Notes under the pieces: model-generated | The model's database searches: none | What the model saw: the letters and a program-made list of their open reading frames with translations, nothing else | Told to the model about the DNA's origin: nothing | Assembly: GCA_018662365.1 (NCBI GenBank) | Contig: JABJGH010000030.1 | Span: 1 to 64,000, forward strand | Direction: 5' to 3' | DNA: 64,000 nucleotides | Source: Chloroflexota bacterium | GTDB taxonomy: Bacteria > Chloroflexota > Anaerolineae > Anaerolineales > UBA11579 | Position numbers and translations under genes: made by a program | Part shown: positions 20,072 to 29,404 of the stretch, one piece after another | Position numbering within the stretch: position 1 is the stretch's first letter | Layout: every line of letters starts with the position of its first letter

Positions 20072-21223
20072 TTATTTTTTAAGTGCTTTTTCCATTCTTT
20101 CTAAGGCTTCTTTTAATTGTGCTCTTGGACAACCAAAATTCAAACGCACGAACCCCTTGCCACCATTCCCAAACCATTCCCCATCATTTAGTTCCACCTT
20201 TGCATGTTGGTGAAAAAACTCCTTGGGATTTCCCTCAATATTAGCCTCGCGACAATCTAACCATGCCAAATATGTACCCTGGGGCTTGGTCATCTTAATC
20301 CCGGCGAGTCTATTTTTGACAAATTCATAAGTATACTCACGGTTGGCTTCCAAATATAGGAGTAGCTCTTTTAGCCAAGACTCCCCCTTTTGATATGCAG
20401 CCACCAAGGCAGTATAACCAAAAGCATTGGTCCAGCTGACTAATCCGTGGGTCGAATTCTGAACTAATTCTCTTAATTCCTCATTCGGAATAATCGCGGT
20501 AGCCGCTTTGAGTCCAGCCAAATTAAATGTTTTGCTGGCAGCCATAAAAGTGATCGTAATTTTTGATACTTCCTCACTTAATGTAGCAATCGGAATGTGG
20601 CTATTTCCAGGATAGACAAGGTCACTATGGACTTCATCCGAACAGATATAAATGCCGTTTTTCAAACAAATTTCAGCTAAAGATTCTAATTCTTCTTTGG
20701 TAAAAACACGCCCAGTCGGATTATGGGGATTGCAAAGCATAAATATCTTGGTATTTGGTTTAATCGCTGATTCAAATGCTTCGAGGTCTAAGATATATTG
20801 ACCATCTTCCCCTTGAATCAGTTTCGCTTCATGTTGCTCCAATCCTGCATTCGCGGCAACCTCTAAAAATGGGCCATAGGCCGGTGTCTGCAATAATATA
20901 CCTTCACCTGGTTTGGTGACTGCTTGGGCTACCAAATTAAATCCGATCACTACGGAAGGCATCAACATTATTTGCTCGGGGGAGACCTGCCAACGATGGT
21001 GTTTCCTGACCCAATTTGAAACGGCCAGTTGCCCTTCGTCGGTATCACATGGGTAACCAAATATGCCATGATCTACAGAATTTGCCAGAGCTTCGCGAAC
21101 TGCGGGCGGTGATTGAAAATCCATATCGGCAACCCACATGGGCAATATATCCTCAGAAAAATTATCCCACTTAGCTGAGTTGGATCCCCTTCTTTCAATT
21201 TCTTTATCAAAATTGAATTTCAT
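20072..21223 (-). CDS. PatB/MalY-type PLP-dependent aminotransferase (C-S beta-lyase)
   Basis: The 383-residue fold-type I PLP enzyme begins with NFDKEIERRGSNSAKWD and has LPMWVADMDFQSPPAV, the MalY/PatB signature. Further marks are NPHNPTGRVF, CSDEVHSDLVY and the PLP lysine region FMAASKTFNLAGLKAA, ending with VRLNFGCPR. These enzymes cleave cystathionine or cysteine conjugates to a thiol, pyruvate and ammonia. Start ATG is 15 bases downstream of proC. Confidence 0.88.
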   Translation of the reverse strand: MKFNFDKEIERRGSNSAKWDNFSEDILPMWVADMDFQSPPAVREALANSVDHGIFGYPCDTDEGQLAVSNWVRKHHRWQVSPEQIMLMPSVVIGFNLVAQAVTKPGEGILLQTPAYGPFLEVAANAGLEQHEAKLIQGEDGQYILDLEAFESAIKPNTKIFMLCNPHNPTGRVFTKEELESLAEICLKNGIYICSDEVHSDLVYPGNSHIPIATLSEEVSKITITFMAASKTFNLAGLKAATAIIPNEELRELVQNSTHGLVSWTNAFGYTALVAAYQKGESWLKELLLYLEANREYTYEFVKNRLAGIKMTKPQGTYLAWLDCREANIEGNPKEFFHQHAKVELNDGEWFGNGGKGFVRLNFGCPRAQLKEALERMEKALKK

Positions 21224-21237
21224 TTAGGTGATTCCTA

Positions 21238-22083
21238 TTATTCACTCGAAGGAGCAGATGATTTCCCCTTTCCAAGAGCCACAGATTTTTCATATGCCGC
21301 CCAAACTGCTCGAGAAATTGCAGTTCGAAAACCAGCTTTTTCAAGGAAATAAATCGCCTCAGCAGATGTTCCTCCCGGAGAGGTGACCTGATTCCTAAGC
21401 CTTGCAAGATGTCGGTGTTCATCATGGAGGTCATAATAATTGACCGAGCCACGGATGGTTTCGATAACTAATTTTTCGGCTATTCTCCGGGAAAATCCCA
21501 AATGGACACCTGCATCCACCATGGCTTCCATAAATAAGTACACATAAGCTGGACCGGTTCCTGAGAGGGCGGTGGCCTTATCTAAAAATTCTTCCTCTTC
21601 CACATAAATTTCATCTCCTAACCCGGTGAGCATTTGACGAGCAAGCTCACGTTCTTCGTCGGAGACTGTAATGGAGGATGTCCAAACCGTGATTCCTTCT
21701 CCAATTCGAGCGGGCGTATTCGGCATCGCCCTTACTATATTTTCATGCCCCAATGCTTCTTTAATTTTTTGAATTGGTCCACCGGCAACGATTGAAATCA
21801 CAAGTGCATTTTCTTGAATTGTTCCCTTAATACTATCCAGTGCTCTATCCAACCGCTGTGGTTTTACAGATATCACCACTACTTCGGCATTTTTAGCCGC
21901 AAGGTCATTTTCGGTAAAGGGAAGAATCCCATAGCGCTCTTGTAATTCTTTTCCGCGCTCTTCTCGTGGCCCAGCCGCCAGCAGATCTTCAGCCTTTACA
22001 AGTTCTTTTTTTAGCATGCCCGCAATAATTGCCTGAGCCATCATTCCTGAGCCAATAAAGGCAATTTTTTTATTCAACAGCAT
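21238..22083 (-). CDS. proC: Pyrroline-5-carboxylate reductase
   Basis: The 281-residue protein has an N-terminal Rossmann dinucleotide site (IAFIGSGMMAQAIIAGM), VISVKPQ, the VRAMPNTPARIGEG loop and the C-terminal helical dimer domain with ALSGTGPAYVYLFMEAM and VTSPGGTSAEAI. It makes proline from P5C. AAGGAG precedes the ATG. The P5C dehydrogenase at 48.9 kb would run the opposite, oxidative side. Confidence 0.96.
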   Translation of the reverse strand: MLLNKKIAFIGSGMMAQAIIAGMLKKELVKAEDLLAAGPREERGKELQERYGILPFTENDLAAKNAEVVVISVKPQRLDRALDSIKGTIQENALVISIVAGGPIQKIKEALGHENIVRAMPNTPARIGEGITVWTSSITVSDEERELARQMLTGLGDEIYVEEEEFLDKATALSGTGPAYVYLFMEAMVDAGVHLGFSRRIAEKLVIETIRGSVNYYDLHDEHRHLARLRNQVTSPGGTSAEAIYFLEKAGFRTAISRAVWAAYEKSVALGKGKSSAPSSE

Positions 22084-22289
22084 CCTCTCACTCCTTCAAA
22101 TTCTTTCATTAATGACCACATATTTCATTCTTATTCCAGAAATAAATATTCTTTCTATTATAAGGGAATTCAAAAACTTATCCTATGATTTAGGGCGCAT
22201 TGGATAAACTAAATATAAGAAATTATCCAGGGGGGCGATCTTTGAAAACATAAAATGCGATATAATTGTTGTTTGATATGTGAGCCCAT

Positions 22290-23138
22290 ATGACAAGCAA
22301 AAAACGACAAAAAAAATCAAACAATGGTAATAAATTCCTAATTGCGGACGATGAATTAACCAGATTGCGAATTAGGCTGAACAAAAAACAGGAATACATT
22401 GCGATCCTGGAACTTGAGCTATTTAACACTCGGGCAGCCCTCTACGAATATCAAATTCTATATAATGAACGTATCCTTCCCATCGAAGAAAATTTGCGAA
22501 GGCTTCGCCGTTTCCTCTATGAAGCGCTAAATGCACAACAGAGCAATGGCTCCGAAGAGGAAAAACCTGATTTCTCTGAAGAGGATGATGACGAATTCTA
22601 TTACCAAGACAAAGCCGAGGAAGAATGGCGAAAGGTTGGGAAAGAAAATAAGGCAAAGGACCCACATACCGAAGAAAAAATTCGTAAGCTCTTTCACGAA
22701 TTGGCTAAACGATTTCACCCTGATCTTACAATAGACCCAGAAGAGAAAAAGTATCGTCAAGAGGTAATGACTAAAGTAAATCAAGCCTACTCACAGCGAG
22801 ACCTAAAATCTCTCCAAGCTTTGGCCGAACAACCCGACCGTCCAGCACCCTCTTCAATCCAATCCAAAGAAGACGAAATTGACACACTCAAAACAGAGTT
22901 GTTTAGGCTAGACGGGGTAATTGCTGAGTTGAAAGCTAGCATCCATCATTTAGAAGAATCCCCCGCCATGAGATTAGTTTTAGAGGGCAGGGTTCAACGC
23001 AGAAATGGCAAAGATTTACTCACCGAAATGGAAAGTAAACTCAATGAGCAAGTGGCAGATCTACAAGAGCATCTCATTGTTCTTGGGGTGGATTTTGAAT
23101 CCGTCTCTGAAGTTGATCAGGAACCTGCTGGGGATTAG
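22290..23138 (+). CDS. J-domain protein with flanking coiled coils
   Basis: The 282-residue protein has a basic N-terminal tail (1-12), a helical coiled-coil region (about 20-85), an acidic linker and a J domain (about 127-180) with HPD at 143-145 (KRFHPDLTIDPEEKKYRQ). A second coiled-coil segment (about 200-270) ends the protein. A J domain placed centrally, without Gly/Phe or zinc-finger regions, fits a specialised DnaK co-chaperone rather than DnaJ. The client is not visible. Confidence 0.7.
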   Translation: MTSKKRQKKSNNGNKFLIADDELTRLRIRLNKKQEYIAILELELFNTRAALYEYQILYNERILPIEENLRRLRRFLYEALNAQQSNGSEEEKPDFSEEDDDEFYYQDKAEEEWRKVGKENKAKDPHTEEKIRKLFHELAKRFHPDLTIDPEEKKYRQEVMTKVNQAYSQRDLKSLQALAEQPDRPAPSSIQSKEDEIDTLKTELFRLDGVIAELKASIHHLEESPAMRLVLEGRVQRRNGKDLLTEMESKLNEQVADLQEHLIVLGVDFESVSEVDQEPAGD

Positions 23139-23176
23139 AAAGCGAAACAATACAATTGTTCAATATAAAATAATAC

Positions 23177-23213
23177 AAAACGGGCTTGCTAAAATCTAAG
23201 CAAGCTCGTTTTT
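23177..23213. terminator. Bidirectional terminator between the J-protein and MFS genes
   Basis: AAAACGGGCTTGCT (23177-23190) pairs with AGCAAGCTCGTTTT (23199-23212) with one G-T pair and an 8-nt loop. T-tracts occur on both strands, fitting the convergent genes on either side. Confidence 0.85.
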
Positions 23214-23237
23214 ACAAAGGAGGGAAGTTGTTAAATA

Positions 23238-24467
23238 TCAAATTGTATTTACAATAACCTTCTCAGATGCTTTATCTTTGGTAAATAGCCAGAGGTAACC
23301 GATGGTTGCTAATGTCCCCAGAATTCCAGCAAGATACCAAACCCAGTTAGGATCATAGTTATCCATGATCAAACCCATCAGATAAGGCACAAACATATTT
23401 GGGATTGCATAACTAAACCCAAAAACCGCCAGATAACGCCCGCGCATATCTTCGGACGCATACTTAGCTGCCAAAGTTTGTCCGACAGGAGCAATAATCA
23501 TTTCTCCCACAGTGATGATGATCATCACAACGATAAATAGAAATAATCCGGAAATAAAACCAAAAGCAGCGAAACCAATCGTATATAAAAACGCACCTAA
23601 AGCAGCCATCACCAATTGCGGATATTTACTTAACTTTCGGGTTAACCATAGCTGGAATATGACTACGATTGCCGCATTCATGCTGAGTAACCCACCATAA
23701 ACTTTAGGATCAAAATTATGGCTGTCCCGCATAAACACTGGGAGGGTGGAATTCATTTGCATATACACGCTGGATAATAATATCGAAACCAATATAAAAA
23801 GCATAAAGGCAGAGTTTTTAAACACCTTTGAATAACCTCCGACACTTTCAGCCATCGTCTCTTCTGGTGCATCCTCGGCCCTTTCAGGTTTGGTTTCTGG
23901 TAAATAAATCAATACAATCACTGCAGTAATCGCACTTAGGACAGCATCCCCAATAAATAATAGGTCGAAGGATCGAACAGCCATTATTCCACCAATCACA
24001 GGACCGATGGTCGCCGAAATATTAAAGGCAACCCTAAAAATACTATACCCCTCTGCATGTTGTTCTTCGGGGAGTAGATCTGCAATCATTGCCTGTCTAG
24101 CGGGGCCTCCAATATTTCCTAAAAGACCTACTAATGCGCCAACTCCATAAAAAAGATTGAGGTCATCTACCAAAATAATGGAAATGCTTGTCAGGCCACT
24201 GATAAAAATTCCAAAGAGGACCATAGATTTTCGGCCGACCTTGTCCGCCAATGCACCACCTAAGACGCTACCGAAAATGCCTGTAATTGTGAACACGGCA
24301 AAAAGTAAGCCAACTTCTGTCATCCCTACGCCAAAATGTTCTGTCATGTAGAGGGCAAAGAACGGGAAAACCATAAATTGACCTGTTTGGTCGATAACCG
24401 TGGCACCGATCAATACCCAAAAAGGTTTTGGGAATTCTTCAAAGGTTTTTTTCATGTTGTTGATCAT
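23238..24467 (-). CDS. MFS drug-efflux type transporter
   Basis: The 409-residue, 12-TM protein has the MFS loop motif GGALADKVGRKSMVL and PARQAMIADLLPEEQHAEG, typical of MdtG/H-like multidrug MFS exporters. An acidic cytoplasmic linker (about 190-205, RAEDAPEETMAES) separates the halves. The motif TLAAKYASEDMRGRYLAVFG in TM10-11 is shared with this group. The substrate is unknown. Monocistronic; ends at the shared terminator. Confidence 0.85.
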   Translation of the reverse strand: MINNMKKTFEEFPKPFWVLIGATVIDQTGQFMVFPFFALYMTEHFGVGMTEVGLLFAVFTITGIFGSVLGGALADKVGRKSMVLFGIFISGLTSISIILVDDLNLFYGVGALVGLLGNIGGPARQAMIADLLPEEQHAEGYSIFRVAFNISATIGPVIGGIMAVRSFDLLFIGDAVLSAITAVIVLIYLPETKPERAEDAPEETMAESVGGYSKVFKNSAFMLFILVSILLSSVYMQMNSTLPVFMRDSHNFDPKVYGGLLSMNAAIVVIFQLWLTRKLSKYPQLVMAALGAFLYTIGFAAFGFISGLFLFIVVMIIITVGEMIIAPVGQTLAAKYASEDMRGRYLAVFGFSYAIPNMFVPYLMGLIMDNYDPNWVWYLAGILGTLATIGYLWLFTKDKASEKVIVNTI

Positions 24468-24731
24468 AAGTTATACCTGGCAATTCTTTTATTGAATTTC
24501 TTAACTTTAAGTAAATAATATTAATTTTCCCGACTGAATATATCAAAAATTATACACTCAATATTGATTTTGTCAATATACTATTTGAATTACTTAAGCA
24601 ACGTTTTGAAAATATTTAGAAATATTCGATTAAACTGATAAATAATTGAAAACAATTTTAACTATTGATCATTTGCCCAATTAATAGCAAAAATCTTCAT
24701 TTCCCCAAAAAAACTTATTCCATTATGCAGT

Positions 24732-25310
24732 TTAATTAGAAAAATAACTCAACGCGATTCGGATTCTTTCTTCTACAATTTCTGGGCTATCTTTTGGAAT
24801 AAATTGAATCGCTGCTTGTGATTCAACGATGCTATATCCCAAAGAGGTCAGGGCTGCTAAAACCTCAGTATCTGCATCATCCATTCCCCCCATTGGCTCT
24901 AAACCATCTACATTTTTGATCTTGTCGTGCAAATGAAGCACAATTCTTTGCGCCATTTTTTTCCCAATTCCAGGCACTTGGCTAAGCACATCCGCTTGTT
25001 CATTAAAAACGGCTCGGCGGATCGCGTTAGGATTTAGCGTTGAAAGAGTGGCAAGACCTAAACGCGGACCAATTCCGCTCACACCGATCATCATATTGAA
25101 ATATTCTCGATCTTCTTTGGTGGCAAAGCCATATAGCGATAATTCGGTTTCTCGGACGACTAAATGCGTGAATAGACTAACCATGTCACCGGCAACAGAT
25201 TCGCCGATCAATGTGACCGGAGCAAAAACTTGAATGCCAATCCCGCCAATCTCAACAATCAAGTTATCTTCTTCAATATCCGCAATTCGTCCTGTCAAAC
25301 TTGAGATCAT
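24732..25310 (-). CDS. ruvA: Holliday junction branch-migration protein RuvA
   Basis: The 192-residue protein has an OB-fold N-terminus (MISSLTGRIADIEEDN), two helix-hairpin-helix motifs (VSGIGPRLGLATLS, VPGIGKKMAQRIV) and a C-terminal RuvB-binding three-helix domain (about 145-192, TEVLAALTSLGY). It binds four-way junctions and recruits RuvB. No ruvB is in the window. It is separated from ruvC by a membrane-protein gene. Confidence 0.96.
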   Translation of the reverse strand: MISSLTGRIADIEEDNLIVEIGGIGIQVFAPVTLIGESVAGDMVSLFTHLVVRETELSLYGFATKEDREYFNMMIGVSGIGPRLGLATLSTLNPNAIRRAVFNEQADVLSQVPGIGKKMAQRIVLHLHDKIKNVDGLEPMGGMDDADTEVLAALTSLGYSIVESQAAIQFIPKDSPEIVEERIRIALSYFSN

Positions 25311-25330
25311 TTACAACTCCACCTTTTAGT

Positions 25331-26593
25331 TTAGATCATTGAAATAGCAAAAATACTGGCAAGCAATACCAAAACTGCACCAGGAATAATTGCCTTTTTT
25401 AAATTTTGAGAACCACTGATCAATACGATTGAGGCTTTTACTAGCGTATTTGCCAAGGTAGCAAAGATCAGCCCTTGACCGGCAAGTGTCAGATCTATTC
25501 CGCCAGTACTGCTGAGCTGTGCCAGGGACAGTGTGATCGCGGTCATATTTACCGATCCTGAAAGCACACTTGATATTAAAACACCGGTATCTCCCCAATA
25601 AAATTGAGCAGCATTAGAGATGAGCAATACGATTGCATATACCAAACCAAATTTCAATGCGGTAGACAAACTAAAGGGGTTGCCAAATTTCACATCCGCA
25701 AAATCTTCAGTTCGGTCTGAGAAGTATAAGTAAGCACTATATAAAACCCCGACTCCGGCTATGACCAAAATTGGCAACCAAACAAGTTTTAGCAATTCCA
25801 GGTTTAGGACGCCGACCTCAACTAAGACACGGGCAAACATTACCATCCATGCCAACATGACAGCTTGGCCGATGCGTTTAGACTGTTGCGGGTTTTGGTT
25901 ACTTCTTCCTGCAAAGCTCATTGTCACAGCTGTACTAGAAACGATACCGCCCAATAGGCCAGTGAGCCCAATCCCTCGGCTTGATCCCACGGCTTTTATC
26001 AGGACATATCCCAAAAAACTGATCGCAGAAATAAAGACAACCATTAACCAAATACTGAATGGGTTTAATATGTCAAATGGAGGAGGCAAAAAACTTTGGT
26101 TAGGCAAAATAGGCAAGACAATCACACTGATCACAGCCAATTGCAAAGCTGCGGCGATGTCTGCATTGGTGATCGCTTCAACAAATCGATCTGTCTGGAT
26201 CTTAAGAGATAGCATCACTGTTGTGGCAATACCAATTGCCGCGGCCAATGTGAGGTAATTTAGGTAAGAAAGGGCACCAATCATAGTGGCGATTACGATT
26301 GCAATTTCAGTTGTAATCCCTGATCGTTCACTTTGTGAAACTTTTGCAAAATGTCCGGCAGTGATCAGCATGCCAATGACGATCATGACACTCACTAAAA
26401 TCCATGGTGAACCCATTTGGTCTGCTAACATTGTTGCTAAAAATCCGCCTAAAGCGATTAGAGAAAAGGTTCTTTCACCAGCGATAATATTACGACCTTC
26501 CCCGCCATAGGCATGCTCACGCTGCAATCCGATTAAAAATCCAATCGCCATTGATACACCCAAACGAATAAATAGATCAAATTGTTCTGTCAT
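25331..26593 (-). CDS. MgtC/SapB-like plus DUF4010 membrane protein
   Basis: The 420-residue protein has about 12 hydrophobic segments. The first (LGVSMAIGFLIGLQREHA, then GERTFSLIALGGFLATML) is MgtC/SapB-like. The second half contains the DUF4010 pattern, with GLTGLLGGIVSSTAVTMSFA and GVLISSVLSGSVNMTAIT. Its function is unknown; the MgtC-like part suggests ion-stress physiology only by homology. It sits between ruvC and ruvA with gaps of 0 and 20 bases. Confidence 0.8.
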   Translation of the reverse strand: MTEQFDLFIRLGVSMAIGFLIGLQREHAYGGEGRNIIAGERTFSLIALGGFLATMLADQMGSPWILVSVMIVIGMLITAGHFAKVSQSERSGITTEIAIVIATMIGALSYLNYLTLAAAIGIATTVMLSLKIQTDRFVEAITNADIAAALQLAVISVIVLPILPNQSFLPPPFDILNPFSIWLMVVFISAISFLGYVLIKAVGSSRGIGLTGLLGGIVSSTAVTMSFAGRSNQNPQQSKRIGQAVMLAWMVMFARVLVEVGVLNLELLKLVWLPILVIAGVGVLYSAYLYFSDRTEDFADVKFGNPFSLSTALKFGLVYAIVLLISNAAQFYWGDTGVLISSVLSGSVNMTAITLSLAQLSSTGGIDLTLAGQGLIFATLANTLVKASIVLISGSQNLKKAIIPGAVLVLLASIFAISMI

Positions 26594-27094
26594 TTAGACC
26601 TCTTCTTCATAGATCGTCTGATAGCGGACGCTATGAATATGGCAAATCGCAACTGCTAATCCATCTGCAGCATCATCAGGTCTTGGAATGTCATCTAAGC
26701 CTAATAGCATCTTCACCATTTCCTGAACCTGTTTTTTATCTGCAGCCCCATATCCGACCACCGCTTGTTTGATCTCGACTGGGGCGTATTCTGCGATGGG
26801 AATTTCGGCTTGAGCCAGGGAGAGCAATACAACTCCTCGACCTTGGCCAACTGAGATCCCAGTTTTTACATTTTTTGCGAAAAATAACTTCTCCACCGCA
26901 CTAGAATCAGGGCGATGGAGCTTGATAACTTCGTTTAATTCTTTATAGATCCTTACCAAACGATCTGGCATTGCCATTTTAGAAGAAGTGGTAATCGCGC
27001 CATGGGCAACTGCCAACAGGCTTCCGTCTTGAGCTTCTCTTACCAGCCCATAACCGGTGATCGCTGTACCGGGGTCAATCCCTAGAACGAGCAT
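26594..27094 (-). CDS. ruvC: Crossover junction endodeoxyribonuclease RuvC
   Basis: The 166-residue RNase H-fold nuclease has LGIDPGTAITGYG (first Asp), SAVEKLFFAKN (Glu), and the C-terminal RPDDAADGLAVAICH (Asp pair). All four metal-binding acids expected of RuvC are present. It cuts Holliday junctions after RuvAB migration. It lies 3 bases downstream of yebC. Confidence 0.97.
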   Translation of the reverse strand: MLVLGIDPGTAITGYGLVREAQDGSLLAVAHGAITTSSKMAMPDRLVRIYKELNEVIKLHRPDSSAVEKLFFAKNVKTGISVGQGRGVVLLSLAQAEIPIAEYAPVEIKQAVVGYGAADKKQVQEMVKMLLGLDDIPRPDDAADGLAVAICHIHSVRYQTIYEEEV

Positions 27095-27097
27095 AGA

Positions 27098-27850
27098 TCA
27101 GATGGCAAACTTTTCTAATGCTTCGTCGGTAATCGCTAAGTTTGAATCCACTCTTTGAACATCATCAAGATCTTCTAATTCTTCGATCACCTTTAATACT
27201 ATTACAGTTTGATCTACTGGCAGCTCCATTTCTTGATTTGGGATCATTCGCAATGCTGCCTCTTCTGTTTTTATACTAGCAGCTCGCAGTTGGTCGCCTA
27301 TCAATTTAAATGCGTTGGCTTCCCCAAAGATCTCGATTTCTTCACTATCAAATACGACATCATCTGCACCGGCATCCACGGCTAGCTCAAATATCTCGTC
27401 GGGATCATGATCCCCCGTTGGAAATGCAAAATAAGATTTCATGGTGAATTGCCATGCCACGGAACCATTTTCACCCAGGCTGCCGCCATATTTGGTTAAG
27501 CCATGACGCAACGCACCCACCGTTCGGTTGCGATTATCAGTGACGGTTTCAATCACCAATGCAATTCCGTGGGGGGCATAGCCCTCATACACAATCTTTT
27601 CTAGTACTGCGCCGTCTTTGTCTTCACCGGTTCCCCGTTTAATTGCTCTCTCAATATTGTCTTTGGGCATGTTGGCGCCACGAGCTTTTTCGATAGCAAG
27701 TCTTAATGTAAAGTTGACATCCGGATCCCCGCCGCCCTCGCGGGCTGCCATGGTGATGCCTCTTGATAATTGTGTGAAGATCTTGCCACGTTTTGCATCC
27801 GCGGCACCTTTTTTATGTTTTATAGTCGACCATTTACTATGTCCAGACAT
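27098..27850 (-). CDS. yebC: YebC/PmpR family protein
   Basis: The 250-residue protein begins MSGHSKWSTIKHKKGAADAK, the family hallmark, and has ARGANMPKDNIERAIKRG and ETVTDNRNRTVGALRH. YebC proteins act as DNA-binding regulators in some species and in others help ribosomes through polyproline stretches. Linkage to ruvC-ruvA is common in bacteria. It ends in TGA, showing that TGA serves as a normal stop in this genome. Confidence 0.95.
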   Translation of the reverse strand: MSGHSKWSTIKHKKGAADAKRGKIFTQLSRGITMAAREGGGDPDVNFTLRLAIEKARGANMPKDNIERAIKRGTGEDKDGAVLEKIVYEGYAPHGIALVIETVTDNRNRTVGALRHGLTKYGGSLGENGSVAWQFTMKSYFAFPTGDHDPDEIFELAVDAGADDVVFDSEEIEIFGEANAFKLIGDQLRAASIKTEEAALRMIPNQEMELPVDQTVIVLKVIEELEDLDDVQRVDSNLAITDEALEKFAI

Positions 27851-28138
27851 TCAAAAACTCCTTAAACACTTCCCGAATATTGAGAAAAGAGGTTTAAAAA
27901 TTATACCATTTTCGGCCTATACCTCACAAATAATTATCCTCATATTGCCCTTTTTAATACCATTAGGGAACTAATTACAATATAAATTCCTTGAAAAACC
28001 AAGGCTAATTGACCAAATGGAATATTTTGTGTTTTTTTGTCTCGGATGGTAGCATAATGCCTTCAAGGAAAATATTTAGATTAAGCTTGCTATAATACAG
28101 TTAAGACGTTTTAAATGATACTCTTGGAGAGTGAATTG

Positions 28139-29332
28139 ATGAAAAAATCCCGACAATTTTTCTTACTAATACTTTTACTAATCGTTGTTTCAGCTTGCGG
28201 CTCTCCTAGCGGGAGCAATGAGAACAATCAAGCAAACATTCCTGCCAATGAATCAGGTGCAATCGTTGAAGACGAAACTCCAACTGAGGAACCTGTGCCC
28301 ACAGCAGTGGATACACCCATCCCAACTGCTGAACCAGTAAGTCCTCCAATCATCATTTACCCACCTCCCTCACCCGGGACTGTAGCCTATGATTTCGTGG
28401 AACAAATATGTTCTGCCCAGTGGAGCAGCAGTATTAGTTTTTTCACTTGCCCTGGAGTGTCTGGCGCAGAAAACAGCATCAGCCGAGTGGATAATCCTGA
28501 ATTAGCAAATGGCTTAACTGTCAATTTGCCAGCTTTACTTACTGTTCCAATGGAAAACAACGGTGTATTTGGACGTTACCCTGCTTTCACCGTCTCACCC
28601 GGAGATGAGATTCGAGCGTTGTTGGCATGCAAAGAACCCAGCCAAGAATGTACTGTGGAATTCTCCATTGAATATTATAAGAATGGTGAATTTTTCGGAT
28701 ACCCAAACGCGATTTTTCAACAACCAATACCCATTGGTCCCGACGGTTACCATGAACTAGTTGTTCCCTTGAATGGGCTGGTTGGGGAATCTGTTGAGTT
28801 TTTACTGTCATTGCGAGAACAGGGCGGCAATAAAAATCAGCAGGGTCTATGGATCTCTCCCTATATCTACCGTGACCCAAATGCGGTTGTGATTGCGCCA
28901 GTGGCAACAAACCCACCTGATCAAAATAATCCTTCGCCAACCGCGACCCCCGAAGAAGAAAAAGACACCACCCCTGGTGTTGTTTCTGGATGGGTTGATT
29001 TCACTTCCTCCCCAGGAAATGTGACTAATGGACAAGCTGTAACCGTGATGTTCTTCAATCAGGAGGATTTCACTTGGTGGTGGGTTGGAACAGCATTTGG
29101 AAATTCAAATTTCCAAATGACCATGCCACCTGGCCCCTATGTAGTGACCGCATATACTTCGGTTAGTGGTGGCTCTATCTCAGTGGGTTATACCGGCGGT
29201 GGACAAACTTGTGGATCAGGACTTGCCTTGGTTAATTTGGAACCCAATGGACGAGTGGAAAATCTTGTCGTTACAGATTGGTGTAACCCAGGGAGCTGGC
29301 CTTCAAGACCAGGCGGCGTCCCGCTTCCCTAA
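28139..29332 (+). CDS. Lipoprotein of unknown function with acidic/Pro-Thr linkers
   Basis: Start chosen at the ATG at 28139, which has GGAGAG eleven bases upstream. It gives a 397-residue protein with a type II signal peptide (KKSRQF, hydrophobic core, VVSAC with lipidated Cys20). A Thr/Pro/Glu-rich linker (about 40-80) leads to a beta-rich domain (about 90-270), a second low-complexity linker (about 280-300), and a carboxypeptidase-regulatory-like beta-sandwich (about 310-397, GWVDFTS and GPYVVTAYT). No catalytic motif is apparent. It would face the outside of the cell. Perhaps a surface adhesion or binding protein. Confidence 0.7.
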   Translation: MKKSRQFFLLILLLIVVSACGSPSGSNENNQANIPANESGAIVEDETPTEEPVPTAVDTPIPTAEPVSPPIIIYPPPSPGTVAYDFVEQICSAQWSSSISFFTCPGVSGAENSISRVDNPELANGLTVNLPALLTVPMENNGVFGRYPAFTVSPGDEIRALLACKEPSQECTVEFSIEYYKNGEFFGYPNAIFQQPIPIGPDGYHELVVPLNGLVGESVEFLLSLREQGGNKNQQGLWISPYIYRDPNAVVIAPVATNPPDQNNPSPTATPEEEKDTTPGVVSGWVDFTSSPGNVTNGQAVTVMFFNQEDFTWWWVGTAFGNSNFQMTMPPGPYVVTAYTSVSGGSISVGYTGGGQTCGSGLALVNLEPNGRVENLVVTDWCNPGSWPSRPGGVPLP

Positions 29333-29350
29333 TAATTACTAATAAATATT

Positions 29351-29390
29351 AAAAAAACAGGAACGATTATAAAATCGTTCCTGTTTTTTT
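29351..29390. terminator. Bidirectional terminator between lipoprotein and plsC
   Basis: An A-run plus CAGGAACGATT (arm to 29368) pairs perfectly with AATCGTTCCTG plus a T-run (from 29373), with a 4-nt loop. It serves both convergent genes. Confidence 0.95.
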
Positions 29391-29404
29391 TACTCCACAT
29401 GAAA

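Noticed and set aside
28091-28096. Promoter of the lipoprotein gene (TATAAT at 28091)
   Set aside because: The -10 box is good but no matching -35 sequence is visible at 16-18 bp, so it was not listed.
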